DNA of 64,000 bases from Sphingomonas sp. CCH10-B3 (GTDB lineage: Bacteria; Pseudomonadota; Alphaproteobacteria; Sphingomonadales; Sphingomonadaceae), in NCBI RefSeq assembly GCF_001556185.1, contig NZ_LSIJ01000030.1, forward strand, positions 1 through 64,000. Direction: 5' to 3'. A program made the translations under genes and the position numbers. Positions 44,002-53,017 of this stretch are shown one piece after another; position 1 is the first letter of the stretch, and every line of letters starts with the position of its first letter. The notes under the pieces were generated by a model. That model was not told where the DNA came from and did not search any database. It was given only the letters and a program-made list of their open reading frames with translations.

Positions 44002-44709
44002 TCAGGCGGGGCGAGGCGCGCGGACCAGGCCGATGCCGGTGGCGACCATCCAGCCGGTCAGCGCGAGGAAACCCGCGATGGTGAAGGCGCCGAACGCGCT
44101 GCCGACGCTTTGCGTGGCAAGCGCCAGCCCTTCGCCGCTGCCGATCGCGATCAGGATCGCGGTGACGATGCCGATGGTGCTGGTCAGCCGGGCGCTCTCA
44201 CGCGCCTGCAGCCAGGCGAGTTGCAGCACGAACATCACCAGCAGGATCTGCCCCAGCGTCTCGCCGATCGCGACGCCGCCATAGGCATTGAGCAGATCGA
44301 AAGTGCGTTCGGCAGCACGGCGGGCTTCTTCGGTGGCCGTCGGATCGGCGTGCAGGCGCGCGAGCCCCGGCACCACCAGCGACCAGCGCAGCAACCCGGT
44401 CGTTTGGGTGATCGCGGCGAGCGTGGCGGTGACCGCCGCGCCGATCGCCAGCGCGGGATCGCGGACCAGCCGTTCGCGCGTGATCGACAGGGCAATACCG
44501 ATGGGCGCCAGCGCCAGCGCCGTCATCGCAAAGCCGTGCCATGTCAGGATCAGCTGGCTGCCGCCCGCGGCAAAGCGATCGAGCACTGCACCGGCGCTGT
44601 GGCGCAGGATGCCGGGATAATCGAACATCGTCGCCAGCACGGCGTAGGGAATGTTGAAGGCAAAGGCCAAGCCGAGCGTGGCAAGGCCGGTGAGCGAGCG
44701 GCGGTTCAT
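44002..44709 (-). CDS. DUF4386 domain membrane protein
   Basis: The protein has 235 residues from ATG 44709 and six to seven membrane helices (MNRRSLTGLATLGLAFAFNI onward). It matches the DUF4386 pattern (YPGILRHSAGAVLDRFAAGG near the N-terminus). Function is unknown. It is divergent from a TetR regulator, with two identical palindromes in the 133-base gap, so the TetR protein probably represses it. Confidence 0.85.
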   Translation of the reverse strand: MNRRSLTGLATLGLAFAFNIPYAVLATMFDYPGILRHSAGAVLDRFAAGGSQLILTWHGFAMTALALAPIGIALSITRERLVRDPALAIGAAVTATLAAITQTTGLLRWSLVVPGLARLHADPTATEEARRAAERTFDLLNAYGGVAIGETLGQILLVMFVLQLAWLQARESARLTSTIGIVTAILIAIGSGEGLALATQSVGSAFGAFTIAGFLALTGWMVATGIGLVRAPRPA

Positions 44710-44741
44710 GGCGTGTCTCCAGTTGGTGACAACGCCATTGC

Positions 44742-44785
44742 CACCGATCGGTGACATGTGCAAGCGAAAAAGTCACCGATCGGTG
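44742..44785. promoter_or_regulatory. Two identical palindromic TetR-type operators
   Basis: CACCGATCGGTG occurs at 44742-44753 and again at 44774-44785 (the second extended to TCACCGATCGGTGA). Centres are 32 bases apart, about three helix turns, so two dimers could bind one face. They lie in the divergent gap between DUF4386 (start 44709) and TetR (start 44843). Confidence 0.85.
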
Positions 44786-44842
44786 ATAAAAATGCTGGAC
44801 CGATCAGCGCGAGCCGTTAGGGTAGGGCGCAAGGAGCCGATG

Positions 44843-45481
44843 ATGACCGATCAAGCCACTGACATTGCCCCAAAAAGTCGCGATCGCGCGCGCACGGAGG
44901 AGGCCATTGTCGCCGCCGCGCGTTCGGTGCTTGCCGAAGCTGGGTTCCAAGGCTTCGGAATCAATGCGATCGCGCGCAAGGCAGGTTGCGACAAGCAATT
45001 GATCTATCGTTATTATGGAGGACTGGACGGCCTCGCCGAGGCAATCGGTAACGATGTCGCCAACAGCCTGGGGCGCCAGTTGACCGAACAGATGCGCGGC
45101 ACGCCTGCGTCATCCTATGCCGACCTGATCGAGCGACTCGTGCTCGGCTTCATCGAAGTGCTGCGCGCCGATCCGCTGCTCCAGCGCGTGGTGGCGTGGG
45201 AGATTTCGGAGCCGACGCCGATGGTTCTGCGATTCGCGGCGGCGCGCGCCTTTGTGCTCCGCCGCTGGGTGGAACGCGAGCGCGGGACGCTTCCGCCGCC
45301 CGAGGGGCTGGATGTCGCCGCGCTCAACGCGGTGCTGATCGCCGCTGCGCAGCAACTGGTCTTGCAAGCGACCGCCACCGGCGGCTTTGCCGGGATCACG
45401 CTCGACGATGCCGGCTGGGCGCGAATTCGTGCGAGCATGCAGCAGATCGTCCACGTCGCCTATCGCAGCGCGGTGGATTGA
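44843..45481 (+). CDS. TetR-family transcriptional regulator
   Basis: The 212-residue protein has an N-terminal TetR helix-turn-helix (FGINAIARKAGCDKQLIYRY) and a helical ligand domain with unknown ligand. Start 44843 was chosen because AAGGAG is six bases upstream; a second ATG at 44840 and a longer frame exist. Two copies of a CACCGATCGGTG palindrome lie immediately upstream, as expected for autorepression and repression of the divergent DUF4386 gene. Confidence 0.9.
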   Translation: MTDQATDIAPKSRDRARTEEAIVAAARSVLAEAGFQGFGINAIARKAGCDKQLIYRYYGGLDGLAEAIGNDVANSLGRQLTEQMRGTPASSYADLIERLVLGFIEVLRADPLLQRVVAWEISEPTPMVLRFAAARAFVLRRWVERERGTLPPPEGLDVAALNAVLIAAAQQLVLQATATGGFAGITLDDAGWARIRASMQQIVHVAYRSAVD

Positions 45482-45490
45482 TCGACCTCA

Positions 45491-45524
45491 CCAGCCACGG
45501 CCCCGCAAGCAGGGCCGCGGCTGG
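45491..45524. terminator. Hairpin between convergent TetR and SDR genes
   Basis: CCAGCCACGGCCC and GGGCCGCGGCTGG form a 13-base stem with one mismatch and an eight-base loop, between the stops at 45481 and 45535. No long T-run follows. It is probably a shared stop for both genes. Confidence 0.6.
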
Positions 45525-45534
45525 CAAGGCGCGC

Positions 45535-46434
45535 TTACTGCCCCTGCAGCTTGCGCAGGATCGACATCGATTGTTCGCTGCCCGACTGCGGCGTCAGCTC
45601 GCCCGCGCGGTCGGTGATTTCCGCCCAGTGTGCGGCAATGCCCTCGGGCGACAGGTCGTCGCCGGTCAGCAGCTTGCCCTGCGTCAGCGTCACATAAGCG
45701 GCCTGGAACACGCCCGCGCCCGCGCCGATGATCATGTTGGTCGGCGCGTCTTCGGAAACGAGGAACAGCGCGGCAGGGGCAACCTTGTCGGGCGAGAAAG
45801 CGGCAAAGGCCTCGGCAGGGAACAAATCCTCGGTCATGCGCGTGCCGGCGGTCGGCGCGATCGTGTTGACCTTGATGTTGTTCTTGGCGCCTTCGATCGC
45901 GAGCGTCTTGGTCAGGCCCGCGAGGCCCAGCTTGGCCGCGCCATAATTGGCCTGGCCGAAATTGCCATAGAGCCCGGTCGACGATGCCGTCATCAGCACG
46001 CGGCCATAGTTTTGCGCGCGCATCGTCTCCCAAACTGCCTTGGTGCAATTGGCCGAGCCGTTCAGATGGACGTCGACCACGAATTTGAAGTCGGCGGGCT
46101 CCATCTTGGCGAAGCTCTTGTCGCGGAGCACGCCGGCATTGTTGATCAGGATGTCGACGCGGCCCCATTTCTCCTTGGCGGCTTCGACCATCGCGACCAT
46201 CTGGTCGTAATCGGTGACGCTGCCGCCGTTCGACATCGCTTCGCCACCGGCGGCGGTGATTTCTTCGACCACCTTCAGCGCCGCATCCGAATGGCCGGTG
46301 CCGTCGCGGGCGCCGCCGAGATCGTTGACGACGACCTTGGCGCCGCGCTTGGCGAGATCGAGCGCATAAGCGCGCCCCAGGCCGCCGCCCGCGCCGGTGA
46401 CGATGGCAACGCGATCGGTGAAGGAAATGGTCAT
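45535..46434 (-). CDS. SDR oxidoreductase, hydroxyacyl-CoA dehydrogenase-like
   Basis: This 299-residue short-chain dehydrogenase has the cofactor motif TGAGGGLGRAYALDLAKRG, NNAG (LINNAGVLRDKSF) and a catalytic S...Y-x3-K centre (SSTGLYGNFGQANYGAAK). The length and the VNDLGGARDGTGHSD and MTEDLFPAE segments match the D-hydroxyacyl-CoA dehydrogenase domain of MFE-2-type multifunctional enzymes, here without the hydratase part. It probably oxidises a 3-hydroxyacyl-CoA with NAD+. ATG 46434 was chosen; the frame extends upstream without support. Confidence 0.88.
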   Translation of the reverse strand: MTISFTDRVAIVTGAGGGLGRAYALDLAKRGAKVVVNDLGGARDGTGHSDAALKVVEEITAAGGEAMSNGGSVTDYDQMVAMVEAAKEKWGRVDILINNAGVLRDKSFAKMEPADFKFVVDVHLNGSANCTKAVWETMRAQNYGRVLMTASSTGLYGNFGQANYGAAKLGLAGLTKTLAIEGAKNNIKVNTIAPTAGTRMTEDLFPAEAFAAFSPDKVAPAALFLVSEDAPTNMIIGAGAGVFQAAYVTLTQGKLLTGDDLSPEGIAAHWAEITDRAGELTPQSGSEQSMSILRKLQGQ

Positions 46435-46516
46435 CGAGGAAGCTCCCTGAGAGTGGTTCGGGGAGCTTCCTAGGCGATGATCGGGCGCGCGAAAAGCCGC
46501 CCAGATTGGTGGGCCA

Positions 46517-46927
46517 TCAGCGGCGGCGGGGCCGGCGCTGTTTGGTGCTGCGATTACCCGGTTCCATGCACTTGTCGAACTGGTTCGCCTTGCAGATCGG
46601 ATAGTGATCGAGCGGGGCAGGGGCAGGCATGGCCTCGCTCGGTGCCATCGCCGGTTGGACGACGACCGGCACGCCGGGCGGCGGCGGTGGTGGCGCGGGC
46701 TGGTCGACGGCGGTGTTGGCGGACGCGGCGGCGTTATTGGCGGGCTGATCAGCCTGCTGCGCGCGCGGGCCGGTCGAGGGGACGGGCTCGTTCGACAGCG
46801 CAGTGTTGGGCACCGCATCGGTTGGCGGGGCAGGCGGCGTGGTCTGCGCAGGCGGCGGCGTCTGGGGCGCAGTTTGCGCCATGACGGGCGTGGCCAGCGC
46901 GAATGTGGCGAGAATCAAAATCTTCAT
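46517..46927 (-). CDS. Secreted proline-rich hypothetical protein
   Basis: The 136-residue protein has a signal peptide (MKILILATFALATPVMAQ) and a long Pro/Ala/Gln-rich, disordered middle. A short C-terminal motif has two cysteines (HYPICKANQFDKCMEPGN) and a basic tail (RRPRRR). I do not recognise a family. Start 46927 was chosen because GGAG is about six bases upstream. Confidence 0.7.
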   Translation of the reverse strand: MKILILATFALATPVMAQTAPQTPPPAQTTPPAPPTDAVPNTALSNEPVPSTGPRAQQADQPANNAAASANTAVDQPAPPPPPPGVPVVVQPAMAPSEAMPAPAPLDHYPICKANQFDKCMEPGNRSTKQRRPRRR

Positions 46928-47015
46928 CGGCATCTCCTGCGGTCATCGACGCAGCCGAAGCGGGCTGCATGCCGGCTGAAACGACCGGCAATCTCGATGG
47001 CTCCGCAGCCGTGCC

Positions 47016-47708
47016 TCAGGTCCCCGCATCCAGTGCATAGCCCGCCGACCGCACGGTGCGGATGATGTCGGGCTTGTCGCCGATGTTGATGGCTTTGCGC
47101 AGCCGACGGATATGGACGTCGACGGTGCGGCTTTCGATGTCGCTGTCATGGCCCCAGACCGCGTCGAGCAGGCGTTCGCGGCTGAACACCCAGCCGGGAT
47201 GCTCCAGGAAATGCTTGAGCAGGCGGAATTCGGTGGGGCCGAGCGGCACGACCTCGCCGCCGCGCCGTACCTTGTGGCCGACGGTATCCATCTCGATGTC
47301 GGCGTAGATCAGCTGTTCACCGGCGAGCGCCGGGCGCACGCGCCGCAGCACCGCGCCGACGCGCGCGACCAGTTCGCGGGGGCTGAACGGCTTGGTGACA
47401 TAGTCGTCAGCGCCGGTTTCGAGCCCGCGCACCCGGTCTTCCTCTTCGCCGCGCGCGGTCAGCATGATGATCGGGACGTTCGCGGTTTCGGGCATGCGGC
47501 GCAGGCGACGGCAGACTTCGATGCCGCTCAACCCCTCGACCATCCAGTCGACCAGGACGATGTCGGGCGTGGCTTCCTTGGCGAGCAACAATGCTTCCTC
47601 GCCGTCGGGGGTTTGCTGGACGTCGAAATCCTCGCGCTTGAAATGCCAAACGAGCAATTCGGCGAGGGCCGCATCGTCTTCCACCAGCAACATCTTGGCG
47701 CGTGCCAT
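47016..47708 (-). CDS. phoB: Phosphate regulon response regulator PhoB
   Basis: The 230-residue protein is an OmpR/PhoB-type regulator. The receiver domain has phospho-acceptor D54 (VLVDWMVEGLSG), acidic pocket E10/D11/D12 and K near KPFSPRELVAR. A C-terminal winged helix follows (EFRLLKHFLEHPGWVFSRE, RTVDVHIRRLRKAI). Phosphorylated by PhoR when phosphate is scarce, it activates Pho-box promoters. It is last in the phoR-pst operon, 12 bases after phoU. Confidence 0.96.
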   Translation of the reverse strand: MARAKMLLVEDDAALAELLVWHFKREDFDVQQTPDGEEALLLAKEATPDIVLVDWMVEGLSGIEVCRRLRRMPETANVPIIMLTARGEEEDRVRGLETGADDYVTKPFSPRELVARVGAVLRRVRPALAGEQLIYADIEMDTVGHKVRRGGEVVPLGPTEFRLLKHFLEHPGWVFSRERLLDAVWGHDSDIESRTVDVHIRRLRKAINIGDKPDIIRTVRSAGYALDAGT

Positions 47709-47720
47709 TGGTCTTCTCCG

Positions 47721-48407
47721 TCAGATGATCGTGCGGGCGCCGCGTTCGCGCTCGCCCATATGGACGCCGGTGGCCGCGAAATAGACCATTTCGGCGACAT
47801 TGGTCGCGTGGTCGCCCACACGTTCCAGATTCTTCGCGATGAACAGCAGATGGGTCGCCTGGCCAATGCTCGCCGGGTTTTCCATCATGTACGTAACCAG
47901 CGTGCGGAACAGGCTGTTGTAGAAATCGTCGACAGCGCGGTCGGTTTCGGTGACGCGGATCGCCGCTTCGGCATCGCGGGCGGCAAAGGCGTCGAGCACG
48001 TCGTGCACCATGCGGCACGCGAGATCGGCCATCGCGGGGAGCACCGACAGCGGCTCAATGTCGCTGTGATCGTCGACGGCGGCGACCCGGCGGGCGATGT
48101 TCTTGGCATAATCGCCGATCCGCTCGACGACGCTGGCGATTTTCAGCGCCGCCACGACTTCGCGCAAATCATCCGCCAGCGGCGCGCGCAGCGCGATCAG
48201 TTCGACCGCGAGCCGTTCGACTTCGTGCTCGATCGCGTCGATCCGCCGGTCGCCGGCGATGACTTCGTCGGCCGCTTCCAGATCGTGGCGTTTGAGCGCT
48301 TCCATCGACTGGATGATCGCTTGTTCGGCAAGCCCGCCCATCTGCGCGATCAGGCCGCGCAGCCGGACAATATCGTCGTCGAACGCCTTTACCGTATGCT
48401 CAACCAA
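47721..48407 (-). CDS. phoU: Phosphate signalling protein PhoU
   Basis: The protein has about 228 residues if begun at TTG 48407; no ATG lies in frame nearby and a GAG sits seven bases upstream. Its two three-helix repeats with D/E-x3-D metal motifs (EHTVKAFDDDIVRLRGLI, VVERIGDYAKNIARRV, NLERVGDHATNVAEMVYF) are standard PhoU. It mediates repression of PhoR by the Pst transporter when phosphate is plentiful. The start after pstB leaves about 23 bases. Confidence 0.93.
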   Translation of the reverse strand: MVEHTVKAFDDDIVRLRGLIAQMGGLAEQAIIQSMEALKRHDLEAADEVIAGDRRIDAIEHEVERLAVELIALRAPLADDLREVVAALKIASVVERIGDYAKNIARRVAAVDDHSDIEPLSVLPAMADLACRMVHDVLDAFAARDAEAAIRVTETDRAVDDFYNSLFRTLVTYMMENPASIGQATHLLFIAKNLERVGDHATNVAEMVYFAATGVHMGERERGARTII

Positions 48408-48430
48408 GCCAAATCTCGATTCTGTTGCGA

Positions 48431-49201
48431 TCAGCCATAACGGCCGGTGATGTAGTCCTTCGTCCGCTCCTGGCGCGGATTGGTGAAGATGTCCGACGTC
48501 GCGCCATATTCGACCAGCGCGCCCAGATGGAAAAACGCCGTGCGCTGTGACACGCGCGCGGCCTGCTGCATGTTGTGCGTGACGATCACGATTGCGTAGC
48601 GACCTTTCAGTTCGTGGATCAGCTCCTCGATCTTGGCGGTCGCGATCGGATCGAGCGCGCTGCACGGCTCGTCCATCAGGATCACTTCGGGGTCGACCGC
48701 GATCGCGCGCGCGATGCACAGCCGCTGTTGCTGGCCGCCAGAGAGGGCCGTGCCGCTGTCGGTCAGCCGGTCCTTGACTTCGTCCCACAGACCCGCGCGG
48801 CGCAGCGATTGCTCCACGATCGCGTCCATCTGGGTGCGCCCGCTCGCCAGCCCGTGGATACGCGGACCGTAGGCGACATTTTCGTAGATCGTCTTGGGGA
48901 AGGGATTGGGCTTCTGGAACACCATGCCCACGCGCGCGCGCAGCTGCACGACGTCCATTTCGGGCGCATAAATGTCTTCGCCGTCGAGCCGGATGTCGCC
49001 TTGGGTGCGCGCGCTCGTGATCGTGTCGTTCATGCGGTTCAGCGTGCGCAGGAAGGTCGACTTGCCGCAGCCCGACGGGCCGATCAGCGCGGTCACCTGA
49101 TCGAGCGGGATGTCGATCGACACGTCGTTGATCGCCTGCTTGTCGCCATAGAAGACGTTGACGTGATGAGCGGTCATCTTGGGGAGCTTGGAGTCGGTCA
49201 C
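48431..49201 (-). CDS. pstB: Phosphate ABC transporter ATP-binding protein PstB
   Basis: The 256-residue ATPase has Walker [10 protein letters not shown], the signature [17 protein letters not shown], Walker [14 protein letters not shown] and a His-loop (IVTHNMQQA). It energises phosphate uptake through PstCA. It starts at GTG 49201, sharing four bases with the pstA stop (GTGA), so translation is coupled. Confidence 0.97.
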   Translation of the reverse strand: MTDSKLPKMTAHHVNVFYGDKQAINDVSIDIPLDQVTALIGPSGCGKSTFLRTLNRMNDTITSARTQGDIRLDGEDIYAPEMDVVQLRARVGMVFQKPNPFPKTIYENVAYGPRIHGLASGRTQMDAIVEQSLRRAGLWDEVKDRLTDSGTALSGGQQQRLCIARAIAVDPEVILMDEPCSALDPIATAKIEELIHELKGRYAIVIVTHNMQQAARVSQRTAFFHLGALVEYGATSDIFTNPRQERTKDYITGRYG

Positions 49202-50478
49202 CAGCGGGTCTCGAACTTGTTGCGCAGATAAATGGCAAAGCCATTCATCGCGAGGAGGAAGACGAGCAGGACGATGATCGCCGCACTCGTCTTTTCGACG
49301 AACCCGCGGCTCACTTCATCCGACCAGAGGAAAATCTGCACCGGCAGCACCGTCGCCGGATCGGTCAGCCGGGTCGGGGGCGTGGCGATGAAGGCGCGCA
49401 TGCCGATCATCAGCAGCGGCGCCGTCTCGCCCAGTGCGCGCGCCATACCGATGATCGTGCCGGTCAGGATACCCGGCAGCGCGAGCGGCAGGACGTGGTG
49501 GAACACGACCTGCACCGGGCTCGCGCCAATGCCGAGCGCGGCATCGCGGATCGACGGCGGGACGGCCTTGATCGCATTGCGGCCCGCGATCACGATCACC
49601 GGCATCGTCATCAGCGCCAGCGTCATGCCGCCGACCAGCGATGCCGAGCGCGGCAGATCGAACAGGTTCAGGAACACCGCCAGCCCGAGCAGCCCGAAGA
49701 TGATCGACGGCACTGCCGCCAGATTGTTGATCGACACTTCGATCAGGTCGGTCAGCCAGTTCCGCGGCGCATATTCCTCGAGATAGAGCGCCGCGAGCAC
49801 GCCGACCGGGAAGGCGAGCAGCAGCGTGACCAGCATCGTGAAGATCGAGCCCTTCAGCGCGCCCCAGATGCCGACAATGGTCGGGTCACTCGAATCGGCA
49901 GCGGTCAGGAACGCGACGTTGAAGTGCATGTGCAACTGGCCACGCGCCTTCAGCCGCGTCACGATGGCTTCGGCTTCCGGCGTGCCGAGCCCCTTTGCCG
50001 CGACGTCGATTTCAGTCGCGGCGGGCACCGACACGACGGCGCGCCCGGCGAGCAATTCGGGATTGGCCTTCAACTGGTCGCGCAGCATCAGCCAGGCGCT
50101 TCGTGAAATCAGTTGATCGCCGCCGCGGCCGAAATGGGCGATGGCGGCGCGCATCATCGCGTCCTCAAGCCCCGCCCCGGCAAGCGCAAGGTCGGCGCCG
50201 TCGCCTTTCAGTCGCGCCGGATCGAGCGACAGGCCAGCGCGGGCGAAATCGACCGGCACGTCGATCCGCGTCTGCAGGAACCCCTGCGCGCCGTTCATCA
50301 CCATCGTGAACAGCAGGAACGCGAGGAATCCTGCCGAACCGACGATCGCCGCCAGTCCGAGCAGGCGAAAGCGGCGTTCGGCGGCATAGCGGCGCTGGAC
50401 GCGGCGCTGCATGGCCATCGACCGCCATTCGGTCGGCGCGCGTTCGGGCACGCGGGCGGGGGCGCCACGATCAGTCAT
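49198..50478 (-). CDS. pstA: Phosphate ABC transporter permease PstA
   Basis: The 426-residue permease is longer than the E. coli protein (~296). It has an extra N-terminal membrane helix and a ~150-residue periplasmic region (DUF3333-like, typical of alphaproteobacteria), then the six-helix core with [16 protein letters not shown] and the EAA-loop [21 protein letters not shown]. It overlaps pstB and pstC by four and eight bases. Confidence 0.94.
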   Translation of the reverse strand: MTDRGAPARVPERAPTEWRSMAMQRRVQRRYAAERRFRLLGLAAIVGSAGFLAFLLFTMVMNGAQGFLQTRIDVPVDFARAGLSLDPARLKGDGADLALAGAGLEDAMMRAAIAHFGRGGDQLISRSAWLMLRDQLKANPELLAGRAVVSVPAATEIDVAAKGLGTPEAEAIVTRLKARGQLHMHFNVAFLTAADSSDPTIVGIWGALKGSIFTMLVTLLLAFPVGVLAALYLEEYAPRNWLTDLIEVSINNLAAVPSIIFGLLGLAVFLNLFDLPRSASLVGGMTLALMTMPVIVIAGRNAIKAVPPSIRDAALGIGASPVQVVFHHVLPLALPGILTGTIIGMARALGETAPLLMIGMRAFIATPPTRLTDPATVLPVQIFLWSDEVSRGFVEKTSAAIIVLLVFLLAMNGFAIYLRNKFETRW

Positions 50479-51886
50479 AAGCTTCGCGATATCGTTTCAC
50501 GACCGTCAGCGCGATGATGTTGAGCATCAGCGTGACGATGAACAGGCTGAGCCCCAGCGCAAAGGCGGCGAGCGTCTTGGGACTGTCGAACTCGGCCTCG
50601 CCGGTCAGCAAGTCGACGATCTGCTTGGTAACGGTGGTCGCGCTGGACAGAGGATTGAGGCTGATCGTCGCCGCGCCCGACGCGGCCATCACGACGATCA
50701 TCGTCTCGCCGATCGCGCGGCTGACCGCGAGCAGCACGCCGCCGACCACGCCGGGCAGCGCCGCGGGCAACAACACGCGGCTGATCGTCTCCGACGTGGT
50801 CGCACCCATCGCCAGCGAGCCGTCGCGCATCGACGCGGGGACTGCAGCGAGCGAATCGTCCGCCATCGACGACACGAACGGGATGATCATCACGCCCATC
50901 ACCAGCCCGGCAGCGAGCGCGCTTTCGGAACTGGCATATTTGACGCCGATCGACACCGCGAAGTCGCGCACCGCGGGCGCGACGGTCAGCGCGGCGAAAT
51001 AGCCATATACGACGGTCGGCACGCCGGCGAGAATCTCGATGATCGGCTTCATCCAGCGGCGCACGCCGGGGCGCGCATATTGCGTAAGGTAAATCGCGCT
51101 CATCAGCCCGAACGGAATGGCGACGATCATCGCGATCACGGCGCCGATGAAGAAAGTGCCCCAGAATAACGGCACCGCGCCCAGCGCCGCGCCCGGATCG
51201 GCCGGGTCGATGACCTGCGGGCTCCAATGCGTGCCGAACAGGAAATCGCCGATCGGCACCAGCTGAAAGAAACGCCACGATTCGACCAGCAGCGATCCGA
51301 CGATACCGATCGTCGTCAGGATCGCGATCAGCGATGCGCCGAGCAGCGCCGCCATGATGACGCGTTCGATCCGCGTTCGCGCGCCGAAACCCGGCTTGAC
51401 GCGGACATAGGCAGTGCCGCCGCCGATCATCGCCAGCAGCAGCGCAATGGCGGCGCCGATCCAGCTGTAGCGCGCAGTCGCTTCGCGATAGGCCGGCGCC
51501 AGTGCCTGCGCGCCGGCGCTGGCGGCTTGCGCCGGGCGGCCCTCGGCGATCGAGCGCGCCTGGCTGAGCACGGCGGCACGCTCGAACCCCGGCGGCGGCA
51601 GGGTTGCGGCTGCGGGCGCCTTGAGCACCCGGTCGGTTACCAGCGCCGGTGTCGTGAACGCCCAGACGCTCAGGAACAACAGCGCCGGACCGACCGTCCA
51701 CATCGCGACATAGCCGCCATGATGCGACGGCAGCGAACTGAAGCGGCGCGTGGTTCCACGCCGAAACGCGACCGCGCGGACGCGCGCCGTCAGCCAGCCG
51801 ATCAGTCCCAGACCGGCAATGACGAATAGAAGCGCAAGGGTGGACAAGTTTTGGATCAGTTCCTGCTGGGCGAGCAGGCGGCGCAC
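50471..51886 (-). CDS. pstC: Phosphate ABC transporter permease PstC
   Basis: This 471-residue permease also has an N-terminal extension with extra helices (residues ~15-160), then the core (FLFGTHWSPQV, IPFGLMSAIYLTQYARPGVRRW, EAA-loop RDGSLAMGATTSETISRVLLP). The start at GTG 51886 is uncertain: it lacks a clear ribosome-binding site, and the in-frame TTG at NLSTLALLF is an alternative. It overlaps pstA by eight bases and follows pstS after 28 bases. Confidence 0.92.
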   Translation of the reverse strand: MRRLLAQQELIQNLSTLALLFVIAGLGLIGWLTARVRAVAFRRGTTRRFSSLPSHHGGYVAMWTVGPALLFLSVWAFTTPALVTDRVLKAPAAATLPPPGFERAAVLSQARSIAEGRPAQAASAGAQALAPAYREATARYSWIGAAIALLLAMIGGGTAYVRVKPGFGARTRIERVIMAALLGASLIAILTTIGIVGSLLVESWRFFQLVPIGDFLFGTHWSPQVIDPADPGAALGAVPLFWGTFFIGAVIAMIVAIPFGLMSAIYLTQYARPGVRRWMKPIIEILAGVPTVVYGYFAALTVAPAVRDFAVSIGVKYASSESALAAGLVMGVMIIPFVSSMADDSLAAVPASMRDGSLAMGATTSETISRVLLPAALPGVVGGVLLAVSRAIGETMIVVMAASGAATISLNPLSSATTVTKQIVDLLTGEAEFDSPKTLAAFALGLSLFIVTLMLNIIALTVVKRYREAYD

Positions 51887-51914
51887 CCGTTGACGATGCG
51901 CCGCCCGTCGTCGA

Positions 51915-52976
51915 CTATTTCAGCTCGCGCCCGTCAAGCGTCGTGCCGTTGGAAATAATGGCCGCCGATGCGTCACGCACCGCTTGCGGCGCAGCGATCA
52001 GGCCGCGCTTTACCAGCGGACCGTCGGGCGCCCATGCCTTTGAATAGGCCTCGACGAACTTGTCGAGCCCCGGAATGGCGCTCATGTGCGCCTTCTTGAC
52101 GTAGATGTAGAGCGGACGCGCACCGGGATAGGTGCCCGCCGAGATCGTTTCATAGGTCGGCGCCTGGCCGCTGATCGGCACGCCGGTGAGCGTCGCCTTG
52201 TTTTCTTCGAGATAGCTGTAGCCGAACACACCAAGCGCATTGGGGTTCGACTGGAGCTTCTGAACGATCAGATTGTCATTCTCGCCCGCATCGACATAGG
52301 GGCCGTCGCTGCGAACGACCTGGCATGCCTTCTTATACTCGTCCTCGCTCTTCTTCTTCATGGCGAGGCTGTCGGGATAAACGGCTTCGCAGCCGCGCGA
52401 CATGATCACTTCGGCAAGCGCGTCGCGAGTTCCGCTGGTCGCGGGTGGACCATAGACCTGGATCGGGATCGCCGGCAGCGCCGGGTTCACATCCTTCCAG
52501 GTCTTGGCGGTGTTGGGCTTGCCGCGCGGGTTGGCGGCGAGCGCGAGATAGATGTCAGCCGGCGTCAGCGACAGCTTGGGGCCGTTCGCCGCTTCGGCAA
52601 AGGCGATGCCGTCGATGCCGATCTGGATTTCCATGATGCGGTCGACGCCGTTTTCGGTGCAGTTCTTGAACTCGGCGGCGGTCATCCGTCGCGATGCGTT
52701 GGCGATGTCGGGGTGCGCCGCGCCAACGCCGGCGCAGAACAGCTTCATGCCACCGCCAGTACCGGTCGATTCGACGACTGGCGCCTTGGTGCCGGGGTTG
52801 GCATTGACATATTGTTCGGCGACCAGCGTGGTGAAGGGGTAAACGGTCGATGAGCCCACGGCCTTGATCTGGTCACGCGAACCGGCGCCGCCGCCGTTCG
52901 CCTGATCGTTGCATGCCGAAACTACGGTCGTAAACGTGAATGCCGTTGCAGCAATGAGTGCGGTCTTGAGACGCAT
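51915..52976 (-). CDS. pstS: Phosphate-binding lipoprotein PstS
   Basis: The 353-residue protein has a lipoprotein-type signal (TFTTVVSAC, Cys22). The phosphate-site segments are AVGSSTVYPFTTLVAE, STGTGGGMKLFCAGVG and PPATSGTRDALAEVI. It captures phosphate for PstCAB. ATG 52976 follows GGGAGGACAATCG. A three-repeat Pho box lies 64-91 bases upstream, inside the end of phoR, so strong phosphate-starvation induction independent of phoR read-through is expected. Confidence 0.96.
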   Translation of the reverse strand: MRLKTALIAATAFTFTTVVSACNDQANGGGAGSRDQIKAVGSSTVYPFTTLVAEQYVNANPGTKAPVVESTGTGGGMKLFCAGVGAAHPDIANASRRMTAAEFKNCTENGVDRIMEIQIGIDGIAFAEAANGPKLSLTPADIYLALAANPRGKPNTAKTWKDVNPALPAIPIQVYGPPATSGTRDALAEVIMSRGCEAVYPDSLAMKKKSEDEYKKACQVVRSDGPYVDAGENDNLIVQKLQSNPNALGVFGYSYLEENKATLTGVPISGQAPTYETISAGTYPGARPLYIYVKKAHMSAIPGLDKFVEAYSKAWAPDGPLVKRGLIAAPQAVRDASAAIISNGTTLDGRELK

Positions 52977-53017
52977 CGATTGTCCTCCCTGTCGGTTCTC
53001 TACCCGGCGACCGGCTA

